From: an uncultured Bacillota bacterium
GTDB taxonomy: Bacteria; Bacillota; Dehalobacteriia; UBA7702
DNA length: 43,432 nucleotides
Direction of reading: 5' to 3'
Assembly (NCBI GenBank): GCA_902796855.1
Contig: CADBQN010000069.1
Location: 1-43,432 of the forward strand
This document shows, piece by piece, positions 35,796 through 43,225 of this stretch (the first letter of the stretch is position 1; each line of letters opens with the position of its first letter). The notes below the pieces were generated by a model. It ran no database searches. It worked only from the letters and a program-made list of their open reading frames with translations, and had not been told where the DNA came from. The translations under genes were made by a program, and so were the position numbers.

Positions 35796-37492
35796 AATAC
35801 AGTCAGCTTTTTGCACCCACGTTAAGAGAAGTCCCCGCCGAGGCGGAGATCGTCAGCCATCAGCTGATGCTCCGCGCCGGCATGATGCGGAAAGTCGCCT
35901 CCGGCGTCTATTCCTATCTGCCCTTGGGCTGGCGGGTCATTGAAAAGATCAGCGGCATCGTCCGGGAGGAAATGAACGCCGCCGGCGCTCAGGAGCTGAT
36001 GTTCCCCATCGTTCAGCCGGCGGAGCTGTGGCAGTCCAGCGGCCGCTGGGACGTCTACGGCGACGAGATGTGGCGCGTCAAAGACCGCCACGGCCGCGAT
36101 TTCTGCCTTGGCCCCACCCACGAGGAAGTCGCCACCTCCCTGGTCATGAGCGAGGTCAGCTCCTATAAACAGCTGCCGCTGATGATCTACCAGATCCAGA
36201 ACAAATACCGCGACGAGCGCCGCCCCCGGTTCGGCCTGATGCGGGGCAGGGAATTCATCATGAAGGACTGCTACAGCTTCGACCGGGACGACGATGCCCT
36301 CGACATCTCCTATCATAAGATGTACGACGCCTACGCCAAAATCTTCGACCGCTGCGGCCTCGACTATCGCCCCGTCCGCGCCGACAACGGCGCCATCGGC
36401 GGCAGCTCCTCCCACGAGTTCATGGTGCTGGCCGACAACGGCGAGGCCGAGATCCTCTACTGCGGCCACTGCGACTACGCCGCCAACGTGGAAGTGGCGG
36501 AAAGCGGACAGAGCGCCGCGGCGGAAGCGGAAGACCTCCGCGAGGTCGAAAAGGTGCTGACGCCGGACTGCCGCACCATTGAGGACGTCGCCGCCTATCT
36601 GAAGCTCGACACGAAAAAGACAATGAAGGCGCTGTTCTACATGGCCGATGAAACGCCGGTGCTGATCTTCATCCGCGGCGACCGCCGCCTGAACGAGGTG
36701 AAGGTCCAGAACTTCCTCGGCGCGCGCCTCTTCTATATGGGCACCGACGCCGATCTGGCCGCCGCCGGCGTCGTCCAGGGCTTTATCGGGCCCTGCGGCC
36801 AAAAGCTCCGCGTCCTCATCGATGAGGAAGTGGCTTCGGCGCGAAACCTCTGCTGCGGCGCCAACGAGGAAGGCTATCACCTCGTCAACGTCAATTACGG
36901 CCGCGATTTCGAGGGCGAACGGGGCTTCTTCCGCATGGTGGAAGCCGGGGAGACCTGCCCCGTCTGCGGCGGCACCCTGACCGGCGCCCGCGGCATCGAA
37001 GTGGGACAAGTCTTCAAGCTGGGCAAAAAATACAGCGTCGCCATGGGCGCCGCCTACCTCGACGAGAACGGCAAGGCCAACCCCTTTGTCATGGGCTGCT
37101 ACGGCATCGGCGTCGGCCGCACCATGGCCGCGGCCATCGAGCAGAACTATGACGAGAACGGCATCGTCTGGCCCAAGGCCATCGCGCCGTTCCACGTCAT
37201 CATCGTCCCCGTCAGCGAAAAGAGCGAACGCCAGATGAGCGCGGCCAACGAGCTCTACACGGCCCTCAAAGACCGCGGCGTCGACGTCCTTTTGGACGAC
37301 CGGGCCGAACGGGCCGGGGTCAAGTTCAAGGACGCCGATCTCATCGGCATCCCGCTGCGGATCACCATCGGCGATAAATCCCTCGACAAGGGCATGGTGG
37401 AATATAAACTGCGCAAGACCGGCGAATCCGGTCTGATCCCCGCCGAAACCGCCGCCGACGAAGTGGCGCGGCTGCTGGACGCGGCGGACTGA
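35792..37492 (+). CDS. proS: Prolyl-tRNA synthetase, bacterial type with editing domain
   Basis: Charges tRNAPro and edits Ala-tRNAPro. 566 residues. Class II motif 1 region YLPLGWRVIEKISGIVREEM; motif 2 RDERRPRFGLMRGREFIMKD; motif 3 GCYGIGVGRTMAAAIEQ. An insertion of about 180 residues (225-405) is the INS editing domain, with KTMKALFYMADE and FIGPCG. The C-terminal anticodon-binding domain starts near PFHVIIVPVSEKS. It overlaps ispG by 4 bp. Confidence 0.97.
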   Translation: MKYSQLFAPTLREVPAEAEIVSHQLMLRAGMMRKVASGVYSYLPLGWRVIEKISGIVREEMNAAGAQELMFPIVQPAELWQSSGRWDVYGDEMWRVKDRHGRDFCLGPTHEEVATSLVMSEVSSYKQLPLMIYQIQNKYRDERRPRFGLMRGREFIMKDCYSFDRDDDALDISYHKMYDAYAKIFDRCGLDYRPVRADNGAIGGSSSHEFMVLADNGEAEILYCGHCDYAANVEVAESGQSAAAEAEDLREVEKVLTPDCRTIEDVAAYLKLDTKKTMKALFYMADETPVLIFIRGDRRLNEVKVQNFLGARLFYMGTDADLAAAGVVQGFIGPCGQKLRVLIDEEVASARNLCCGANEEGYHLVNVNYGRDFEGERGFFRMVEAGETCPVCGGTLTGARGIEVGQVFKLGKKYSVAMGAAYLDENGKANPFVMGCYGIGVGRTMAAAIEQNYDENGIVWPKAIAPFHVIIVPVSEKSERQMSAANELYTALKDRGVDVLLDDRAERAGVKFKDADLIGIPLRITIGDKSLDKGMVEYKLRKTGESGLIPAETAADEVARLLDAAD

Positions 37493-37508
37493 ACCATAGG
37501 AGACAATT

Positions 37509-38177
37509 ATGCGAAAAAATCTCTCTCTGCTGTTCCTCGGCGCGGTGCTGGTAATCTTCGGCGTCGTCTGGGGCGGCAGCCGCGTCGGGCTTTTGCCCTT
37601 TGACGTGTTCTTCGACGGCTGGTGGTCGCTGATCCTCATCGTCATCGCCGTCTACGGTATGCTGAGCCACGGCGTAAAGGTCTTTGACGTCATCCTGCTC
37701 ATCCTCGGCGTCGTCTTCCTCCTCACGGGGCTGGACGTCATCGACATGAAGCGCTTCAAAGTTCTGTTCTGGCCGGCGGTGCTGGTGCTCATCGGCCTGA
37801 TGACGATCTTCGGCGTCTTTCGCCGGGGACCGGTGTCGGGCATCGAGTCCGCCGCCGACGCCGGCGTCCGGGCCTTCTTCTCGTCGTCCCGGCGCAAAAG
37901 CGAAGGCCGCGTCTACGGCGGCGGCCGGGTGGAATCGTTGTTCGGCGCCGCGGAGCTCGATCTTCGGGACGCCGTCATCGAAGGAGACATCGTCGTCGAT
38001 GTCCGCGCCGCCTTCGGTTCGGCCCGGGTGCTCTTCCCGCCCCATGTCCGGGTGGAAACGGAAAAAAACGCCTTCCTCGGCGTGGTCACCGACGGTACCT
38101 CCGCCCGGGACGCCGTCAACGCTCCCGCGGCCCGTGTACGGTGCCGCGCCTTCTGCGGCGAGATCACACTGAAATAA
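37509..38177 (+). CDS. LiaF-like cell-envelope-stress membrane protein
   Basis: 222 residues. Four hydrophobic segments at about 5-25, 38-55, 58-76 and 82-105 form the N-terminal membrane part. From about residue 135 a beta-rich domain follows: GRVYGGGRVESLFGAAELDLRDAVIEGDIVVDVRAAFGSARVLFPPHVRVET. That pattern is typical of LiaF/YvqF (DUF2154-type), which in Bacillus inhibits the LiaRS two-component system. No liaR/liaS is in the window, so the regulatory role is open. ATG 37509 follows a weak ATAGGAG. It ends with a strong terminator, giving one short unit after proS. Confidence 0.8.
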   Translation: MRKNLSLLFLGAVLVIFGVVWGGSRVGLLPFDVFFDGWWSLILIVIAVYGMLSHGVKVFDVILLILGVVFLLTGLDVIDMKRFKVLFWPAVLVLIGLMTIFGVFRRGPVSGIESAADAGVRAFFSSSRRKSEGRVYGGGRVESLFGAAELDLRDAVIEGDIVVDVRAAFGSARVLFPPHVRVETEKNAFLGVVTDGTSARDAVNAPAARVRCRAFCGEITLK

Positions 38178-38207
38178 AAAGAGACGGCCCGTCCGTCTCT
38201 TTTTTTT
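38176..38207 (+). terminator. Terminator after the LiaF-like gene
   Basis: AGAGACGG / CCGTCTCT with CCCGT loop, preceded by AAAA and followed by T7. Confidence 0.93.
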
Positions 38208-38249
38208 GCCCTTAAAACAAACCGATCTTTTAAAGCAACGCCCCGCCGC

Positions 38250-38440
38250 TGCGGGCGCGCAGGAGAGCGCCCCTGTATTGTACGACGTTACAAAACTCAT
38301 TGAACAGGTCTTTTAACGCAAACCTCATCATAGATCGTGTAGGGACAGGTCTCCCGACCTGTCCGCGCGGCACCACATAACACCAACGGCACAACCAATC
38401 GGCGACGCACCCGCCCACGCAAGAAACGCAGTGCGTCGCC
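38250..38440. repeat. Composite palindromic intergenic repeat, copy 1
   Basis: Three hairpins in order. B: GGGCGC(8)GCGCCC near 38253-38272. A: GGACAGGTC-TCCC-GACCTGTCC near 38343-38364. C: GGCGACGCAC (38401-38410) / GTGCGTCGCC (38431-38440). About 120 bp (38294-38411) recur at an offset of 289 bp as copy 2. Short ORFs on the minus strand here are artefacts of the repeat. Confidence 0.85.
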
Positions 38441-38473
38441 GAAAGTCGTATCCTTCAAAGCTACGCCCATCCG

Positions 38474-38787
38474 CCGCGGGGCGCACAGGAGAGCGCCCCC
38501 TACATTATATGATGTTACACCTGCCGCCAAACAAGCCTTTTCCCGTAAAACATACCTTTGGCAATACGGTACAACGTGATAAAACCCGTTGAACAGGTCT
38601 TTTAACGTAAAACCTATCATAGATCGTGTAGGGACAGGTCTCCCGACCTGTCCGCGCGGCACCACATAACACCAACGGTACAACCAATCGGCGACGCACC
38701 GCCTCCCGCACGGTATAACGTATCTTCAACACAAAAAAACCTTCGGCGACGCGCTTCCTCACGAGAGAAACCGACAACGTCGCCGAA
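38474..38787. repeat. Composite palindromic intergenic repeat, copy 2
   Basis: Same order of hairpins as copy 1. B: GGGGCGC...GCGCCCC near 38478-38499, here with about 63 bp of extra spacer. A: near 38632-38653. A degenerate C: TTCGGCGACG ... CGTCGCCGAA near 38743-38786. The stretch from about 38615 to 38677 is identical to copy 1. Confidence 0.85.
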
Positions 38788-38840
38788 AGGCTCCGCCAAT
38801 AAAGAAACGCCCCGCCGCACCGCCTCCCGCGCGGCGCTTC

Positions 38841-38908
38841 CGTCACCGTAAAAACCACCGGCGGCGCGTCTCCCTTTCGTCAAAGGGAACCCGCGCCGCC
38901 GTTTTTTT
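38841..38908. terminator. Bidirectional terminator between convergent units
   Basis: CGGCGGCGCG (38859-38868) / CGCGCCGCCG (38892-38901), with inner CCCTTT/AAAGGG, is followed by T7 on the plus strand and by GTGGTTTTT on the minus strand. It serves the minus-strand MEMO1-AMMECR1 unit and also stops plus-strand read-through. Confidence 0.85.
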
Positions 38909-38920
38909 GTCCGCGCCGCC

Positions 38921-40327
38921 TCACTCATACCGGGTGACGGTGAAACGGCGGATGCTCATTTTCCGCCAGGGGTGGATGCCGGCCTTGTCCCTGGCGATGG
39001 CCAGCTGATCCTCAACAGTGTCGATGCCGGCGATGTCCGGCAAAAGCAGGGCGCTTTTATCCCGGCTCTCGACGATGACGCCGTACCGCTTCGGGTCGAG
39101 GCCGCTCTCGTCGGTCGCTTCGGCCTCGCCGAGGAGGTCGACGCTGATCGTCGCCGCCGCGGCCTCGTCGGCGGTCATCTTCGGGAACCGCGGGTCTTTC
39201 GTCGCCGTGTCGATGGCGTATTCGATGATCTCCCTGCAGAGCTGCCCCGGGATCTCCCGGGACGTGCCGACGCAGCCCCGGAGGTGGCCGTCGATCTTGA
39301 CGGAAACGAACAGCCCGTGGCAGGCGATGTCATCCAGGGCCGCTTTTTCCTCCGCCGTCGCCTCAATGACGCCGCCGTCGGCAAGGTACGTCTCAATGGC
39401 GCGGCGCGCCAGCTTCACCGGGGCGCTCTCCCGCCGCTGCCGTTCCTCGCGAAAGGCGCGGAACGCTTCGGGGAAGTGGGTGGCGAAGCTCTCCCGGGGC
39501 TTTCCTTGGCGCAGCTCCCCGGTGAGGTAGCCGACGCCGAGGGGCCCCTCATAAGAGAAGAACTCCGCCGTAAAGGCAAAACCGTCCAGCGTGCCCAGGA
39601 GAACGCGGTAACTGTTCAGCCCGCACTGGGCCGCCCGCTCGGCAAAGGCCGGGTCCAGCGTCATCAGGCCAAAGAGGTCCTCGCCGAGGAGGGCTTTGCG
39701 CGCCGCCCGGTCAAAGGCGGGGCCGGCCTCGTCATAGCCGTAGGGCCCGTCGCTTTGGAGCTTGTGGGAGAGGTCGCCGCTGGCGATGACCGCCGTCCGT
39801 CCGCCCCGGGCCTCAGCGGCCTCGCGCAGCGCCATGCCGAGGCGGTAGTGATCCATGGCCGACACGTCGCTGAGGGAGAGGGGCACCACGCGAAAGTCCC
39901 GATACCGCTCGGCGAGAAAGGTCAGCGGCACCAGGGCGCCGTGGTCAAGGTCGTAGGAAAGGCCGTTCCGCCGCATCTCCGCGTCGCCGACGCGTCCGGC
40001 GGAAAGTCCCCGCTTCGCGGCGGCCTCTTCCAAACGGGAAATCAACTCCAAATCGCAGTCAAAGCCCCAAAAGGGCTTCGCCGCGCCAAAGGCGGCAAAA
40101 TCGCCGCTGACCCTCGGCTGGGAAGGCGTGTAGAAATGGTGGCTGAACCGCGGCCCGTGGGGGGTGATGATCACCACCGTATCGGGTTTCGTTTCGGCGA
40201 TCCGCGCCGCGGCTTTTTCCATGCCGCCGACGGTCGCCGCGATCTTTTCTCTGTACGCGCCGCCGACGGCTTCGACGGCGGCAGGGGGGTGGGGCAGCAG
40301 CCAGCGCCCGCAGATGGTCCCGTCCAT
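38921..40327 (-). CDS. AmmeMemoRadiSam system fusion: MEMO1-like dioxygenase-fold domain plus AMMECR1 domain
   Basis: 468 residues. The N-terminal domain (about 1-270) is MEMO1/LigB class III dioxygenase-like, with metal-type His at 13 (LLPHPP), 57 (TPHGPRFSHHF) and 188 (SGDLSHKL). The C-terminal domain (about 300-468) is AMMECR1, with the invariant LRGCVGT at 349-355. Such A-B fusions occur in the AmmeMemoRadiSam system, normally beside a radical SAM protein. That partner is not in this window. The substrate is unknown; the family is thought to modify a biomolecule. ATG on the minus strand at 40327 has GAGGAGGA upstream and lies 2 bp from the preceding gene, so the two form an operon. Confidence 0.9.
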   Translation of the reverse strand: MDGTICGRWLLPHPPAAVEAVGGAYREKIAATVGGMEKAAARIAETKPDTVVIITPHGPRFSHHFYTPSQPRVSGDFAAFGAAKPFWGFDCDLELISRLEEAAAKRGLSAGRVGDAEMRRNGLSYDLDHGALVPLTFLAERYRDFRVVPLSLSDVSAMDHYRLGMALREAAEARGGRTAVIASGDLSHKLQSDGPYGYDEAGPAFDRAARKALLGEDLFGLMTLDPAFAERAAQCGLNSYRVLLGTLDGFAFTAEFFSYEGPLGVGYLTGELRQGKPRESFATHFPEAFRAFREERQRRESAPVKLARRAIETYLADGGVIEATAEEKAALDDIACHGLFVSVKIDGHLRGCVGTSREIPGQLCREIIEYAIDTATKDPRFPKMTADEAAAATISVDLLGEAEATDESGLDPKRYGVIVESRDKSALLLPDIAGIDTVEDQLAIARDKAGIHPWRKMSIRRFTVTRYE

Positions 40328-40329
40328 GG

Positions 40330-40725
40330 TCAGTCCTCCTCGTCTTCGTCTTCCAAAACAAAGGGCGGCTCTTCCCGAAAGATCAGCCGGTGCAGGTCGG
40401 CGATGCCGTCGCGGATCTCCCGGCGGCTCCAGCCGTCACGAGCCAGTTCCTCGTCGCTGAGGCGGGAAAGGCGCTCGTAGAAATCGAGGCCGATGCCGTA
40501 ATTCTCCGCCAGGGGGTAGTTCTCGATAAAGCGATAGAGCAGGTTCTCCGCCTCGTCGAGCTTGCCCGCGGCGATCATCTCGTTCAGGATCTCCGGCAGC
40601 AGGTCGTCGTCGCCGAGGGCGTTGTCGGGGCGGGGGATCTCCGTCCGGGTGCCGCGTTCGCCGCGGCTCAGCGCCTGTCCCAGGGTGACGATGGTTCTCA
40701 GCAGCCAATCCTTTGTGGGGTCCAT
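40330..40725 (-). CDS. Small acidic protein, DUF6483-like
   Basis: 131 residues from the ATG at 40725, which follows a GGTGGA ribosome-binding site. The frame extends upstream to 40779, but that part overlaps the -10 region. It begins MDPTKDWLLRTIVTLGQAL, then a TPR-like helical hairpin LNEMIAAGKLDEAENLLYRFIE, and ends in an acidic tail (EDEDEED). This fits the DUF6483 group of small Firmicutes proteins with no known function. A segment LSDEELARDGWSRREI closely resembles the repeat in the lipoprotein at 3191-3778. It is the first gene of a two-gene minus-strand operon with the MEMO1-AMMECR1 protein, 2 bp apart. Confidence 0.7.
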   Translation of the reverse strand: MDPTKDWLLRTIVTLGQALSRGERGTRTEIPRPDNALGDDDLLPEILNEMIAAGKLDEAENLLYRFIENYPLAENYGIGLDFYERLSRLSDEELARDGWSRREIRDGIADLHRLIFREEPPFVLEDEDEED

Positions 40726-40777
40726 GTTCCACCAGCCCTTTCTTTTTCGCGCGGTTCGCGCCTCGTATACTGCTCCC

Positions 40778-40786
40778 ATTATACCA
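40778..40786 (-). promoter_or_regulatory. Extended -10 promoter of the minus-strand operon
   Basis: On the minus strand TG-G-TATAAT is read at 40786-40778; no good -35 is visible. About 55 bases upstream of the start codon. Confidence 0.55.
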
Positions 40787-40802
40787 TACTTCCGCCGAAA
40801 GG

Positions 40803-40830
40803 AAAACAGCGCCGCGAAAGCTGTTTTTTG
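40803..40830 (+). terminator. Hairpin with T-run in the divergent spacer
   Basis: AAAACAGC / GCTGTTTT stem with about a 9-base loop, then TTG. It would stop plus-strand transcripts before the riboswitch promoter. Confidence 0.55.
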
Positions 40831-40905
40831 TTGATAATTTGTATCTGCCGGTAAAATTATGAAAAAATAATAGACATGGATTGTGTCCTTTTTTTAAAAA
40901 AACCG

Positions 40906-40934
40906 TTGCGCCTTTAACTTTTTTGTGCTAAACT
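40906..40934 (+). promoter_or_regulatory. Promoter of the glycine riboswitch/symporter transcript
   Basis: TTGCGC (40906-40911), 17 bases, TAAACT (40929-40934) with TGC just before the -10 (extended). Confidence 0.7.
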
Positions 40935-40965
40935 ATTAAAGTATTTTAATTTCATATTTCTATAT

Positions 40966-41134
40966 GAAGTCCGCAGGAAAAAACAGCCCGTTTCACGGGC
41001 GTTTACCGAAGGAGCGAAACTCTCGGGTGCCAAAGACTGTGGGCGGATAGAACTCTGGAGAATCCCTTTTTTTAAAGGGTGCCGAAGGTGCAAGGTGTGT
41101 TCCACTAATCTCTCAGGCCAAAGGACAGAGCGAC
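40966..41134 (+). ncRNA. Tandem glycine riboswitch
   Basis: Two glycine aptamers in series. Aptamer I is bounded by P1 TCCGC (40970) / GCGGA (41043) and holds ACCGAAGGAGCGAAAC...CTCGGGTGCCAAAGAC. Aptamer II is bounded by CTCTG (41053) / CAGAG (41126) and holds GTGCCGAAGGTGCAAGG...CTCTCAGGCCAAAGGACAGAG. The repeated CCGAAGG and CAGGc-aAAGGACaG cores are diagnostic. A terminator and an AGCS symporter gene follow, so glycine controls uptake or efflux of small amino acids by transcription attenuation. Whether it is an ON or OFF switch cannot be settled by eye. Confidence 0.93.
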
Positions 41135-41200
41135 CGACAGACGCGCTGGCGCGCGTCGGGTCTTTTCCGACTGAGTAAAACGTGGTTTTACTCTTTTTTT
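41131..41200 (+). terminator. Riboswitch expression platform with intrinsic terminator
   Basis: A GC hairpin (GACGCGC/GCGCGTC within 41139-41157) is followed by a perfect 9-bp stem GAGTAAAAC (41173-41181) / GTTTTACTC (41185-41193) and T7. Confidence 0.88.
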
Positions 41201-41247
41201 GAAATTAAGATGCGGGATCATATTCAATATTTTATGAGGTGAAAAAA

Positions 41248-42750
41248 ATGGGACTTCTCAACTCACTGCTGTGCCTCGATGCCTTCGCTGAGATCACCAA
41301 TTTCGCGTCGTTCATCGATTGGCTGGACACCGTGGTCTGGGGACCGCTGATGCTCATTCTCATCGTCGGCACCGGCGTTTTCCTGACCTTCCGACTGAAA
41401 TTCCTGCCCTGGCGGAATCTGGGCTACGCCCTGAAATCCATCTTCGCCAAGAAGGACGACAAAAAGGCCGGCGACATCTCGCCGTTCCAGTCGCTGATGA
41501 CGGCGCTTTCCGCCACCGTCGGCGTCGGCAACATCGCCGGTGTGGCCACGGCCATCGCCGCCGGGGGCCCCGGGGCGCTGCTGTGGATGTGGCTCACGGC
41601 CATCGTCGGTCTGTCCACCAAATACGCCGAATCCCTCATCGCCGTCAAATACCGCACCGTCAATGACAAAGGCGAAATGGCCGGCGGCGCGATGTTCGCT
41701 CTCCGCGACGGCTTAAAGAGCAAGGGCCTCGGCAAAGTGCTGGCCTTCCTCTTCGCGCTCTTCGGCGTCATCGCCTCCTTCGGCATCGGCAACATGACCC
41801 AGAGCAACACCGTTTCCAGTTCCATCGCGGCGCTGCCCTGCTTCAGCGGCCTCGCCAAATTCACCCTCTTCGGCGTCGATCTCACCGCCGCCAACATCGT
41901 CACCGGCGTCATCATCGTCGTGCTCTGCATGATCGTCATCGTCGGCGGGATCAAATCCATCGGCCGCGTCACCGGGAAGATCGTTCCCTTCATGGCCGCT
42001 CTCTATTTCATCGTCGCCATCATCGCGATCCTCATCAACATCAAGAACATCCCCTCGGGTCTGTATAACATCTTCGTCGGCGCCTTCGCGCCTCAGGCCA
42101 TCATGGGCGGCGTGCTGGGGAACATCATCGCCACCGCCATCCAAAAGGGCGTCGCCCGCGGCGTCTTCTCCAACGAAGCCGGTCTCGGTTCCGCTCCCAT
42201 CGCCGCCGCCGCCGCGAAAACGGACCATCCCGCCCGTCAGGGCTATGTCAACATGACCGGTACTTTCATCGACACGATCATCATCTGCTCCCTCACCGGT
42301 CTGGTCATCGCTTCCTCCGGCGTGCTCTACGCCGCCGCCACCGGCGCCTACACCACGCTGACCGGCGCGGAACTGACGGCCACGGCCTTTGCCGAAGTCT
42401 TCGGCGGTTCCTTCGGTCACTATTTCATCGCCCTTTCCGTCCTGCTCTTCGGTTTCTCCACGATCCTCGGCTGGGCCTACTACGGCGAAAAATGTTTGGA
42501 ATACCTCGCCGGCGGCACCAAGATCAACATGGCCTACCGTGTGCTCTTCTCGCTGCTGCCCATCGTCGGGGCCTGCTCCTCGCTGACCGTCGCCTGGAAC
42601 ATCTCGGACATCTTCAACGCGCTGATGGCCGTCCCCAACTTAATCGGCCTGCTGCTTCTGAGCAACGTCATCGCCAAGGAAACCGACGATTTCCAAATCA
42701 ACTATCTCGTTCCCGAACGGAACGCCGCCAAAGCGAAAAAGAACAAATAA
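41248..42750 (+). CDS. AGCS-family sodium:alanine/glycine symporter
   Basis: Inner-membrane cation:amino-acid symporter. 500 residues from ATG 41248; GTG 41239 lies in the GAGGTG Shine-Dalgarno. About ten to eleven hydrophobic helices. The family signature SPFQSLMTALSATVGVGNIAGVATAI is at about residues 78-103. GVFSNEAGLGSAPIAAAAA and LGWAYYGEKCLEYL are also diagnostic. The glycine riboswitch upstream points to glycine as a physiological substrate or signal, as for other glycine-regulated AGCS genes. It is closed by a strong terminator and is therefore monocistronic. Confidence 0.95.
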   Translation: MGLLNSLLCLDAFAEITNFASFIDWLDTVVWGPLMLILIVGTGVFLTFRLKFLPWRNLGYALKSIFAKKDDKKAGDISPFQSLMTALSATVGVGNIAGVATAIAAGGPGALLWMWLTAIVGLSTKYAESLIAVKYRTVNDKGEMAGGAMFALRDGLKSKGLGKVLAFLFALFGVIASFGIGNMTQSNTVSSSIAALPCFSGLAKFTLFGVDLTAANIVTGVIIVVLCMIVIVGGIKSIGRVTGKIVPFMAALYFIVAIIAILINIKNIPSGLYNIFVGAFAPQAIMGGVLGNIIATAIQKGVARGVFSNEAGLGSAPIAAAAAKTDHPARQGYVNMTGTFIDTIIICSLTGLVIASSGVLYAAATGAYTTLTGAELTATAFAEVFGGSFGHYFIALSVLLFGFSTILGWAYYGEKCLEYLAGGTKINMAYRVLFSLLPIVGACSSLTVAWNISDIFNALMAVPNLIGLLLLSNVIAKETDDFQINYLVPERNAAKAKKNK

Positions 42751-42764
42751 AGCGGATCCCGCTG

Positions 42765-42804
42765 CCGCCGTTTCTTCCCCCGCGGAAGAGACGGCGGTTT
42801 TTTT
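42765..42804 (+). terminator. Terminator after the symporter gene
   Basis: 14-bp stem CCGCCGTTTCTTCC / GGAAGAGACGGCGG with one wobble pair, CCCGC loop, T7. Confidence 0.93.
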
Positions 42805-42835
42805 AACTGCCAAAGACCGCAGGAACTAATGTTCT

Positions 42836-43018
42836 CAAAAATACTCCGCCGCTTCCCGGGAAACGGCGGGAACCGCCGGATTTTCCCGCGGGCATAAAAG
42901 AGATAAACCCGCCCTCCAATGGTGGCTCTGCCGCCCTCTGAGCCGCCGTGAAGGGGAACGCCGCGCCTCGCCCATGCGTTCGCGATATAGAATGAAAACA
43001 CCGTTTCCGTTTTTCTAT
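42836..43018 (-). ncRNA. Candidate small structured RNA on the minus strand
   Basis: A near-perfect promoter on the minus strand lies just upstream. The predicted transcript of about 180 bases has successive hairpins: ATAGAA/TTCTAT; GAACGC/GCGTTC; GGCTC/GAGCC; GGGCGGG/CCCGC; CGGCGG/CCGCCG. It ends with CCGCCG...CGGCGG followed by AGTATTTTT, a plausible terminator at 42837-42869. No start codon with RBS or coding bias is seen. I cannot match it to 6S, SRP, tmRNA or RNase P RNA by eye. Confidence 0.45.
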
Positions 43019-43023
43019 ATCCC

Positions 43024-43052
43024 ATTTTACATGAATTTACTTCATTTGTCAA
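43024..43052 (-). promoter_or_regulatory. Minus-strand promoter of the candidate sRNA
   Basis: Read on the minus strand: TTGACA (43052-43047), 17 bases, TAAAAT (43029-43024). Confidence 0.75.
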
Positions 43053-43225
43053 TACCTCTCGAACAGCCATTCTAATAAACCCCCTGAACAATCCCCTCAA
43101 AAAAAAGAAAAATTTTTTTCTCCCACAGCTAAACGCCAAGCACCACCCGAAAAACCGCGTCAAACAGGCCTTTCCCTGCGAACCGATCTATCCCGTGCCG
43201 CGTCGGATCACGGACAGGTACAGCG

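Noticed and set aside
38297-38928. Overlapping minus-strand ORFs of 60-130 codons with products such as VVPLVLCGAARTGRETCPY
   Set aside because: They are translations of the palindromic repeat, recur with each copy, lack RBS and family resemblance, and lie between a terminator and a convergent gene.
40803-40960. Possible additional promoter TTGATA...TAAAAT at about 40830-40857
   Set aside because: The spacer is only 15 bases, and the promoter at 40906-40934 lies closer to the riboswitch with better spacing.
42702-43163. Minus-strand ORF of 153 codons across the symporter terminator
   Set aside because: It spans a strong terminator, starts in a poly-A/T tract and has low-complexity Phe/Lys/Arg runs. 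The region is better explained as non-coding RNA plus spacer.
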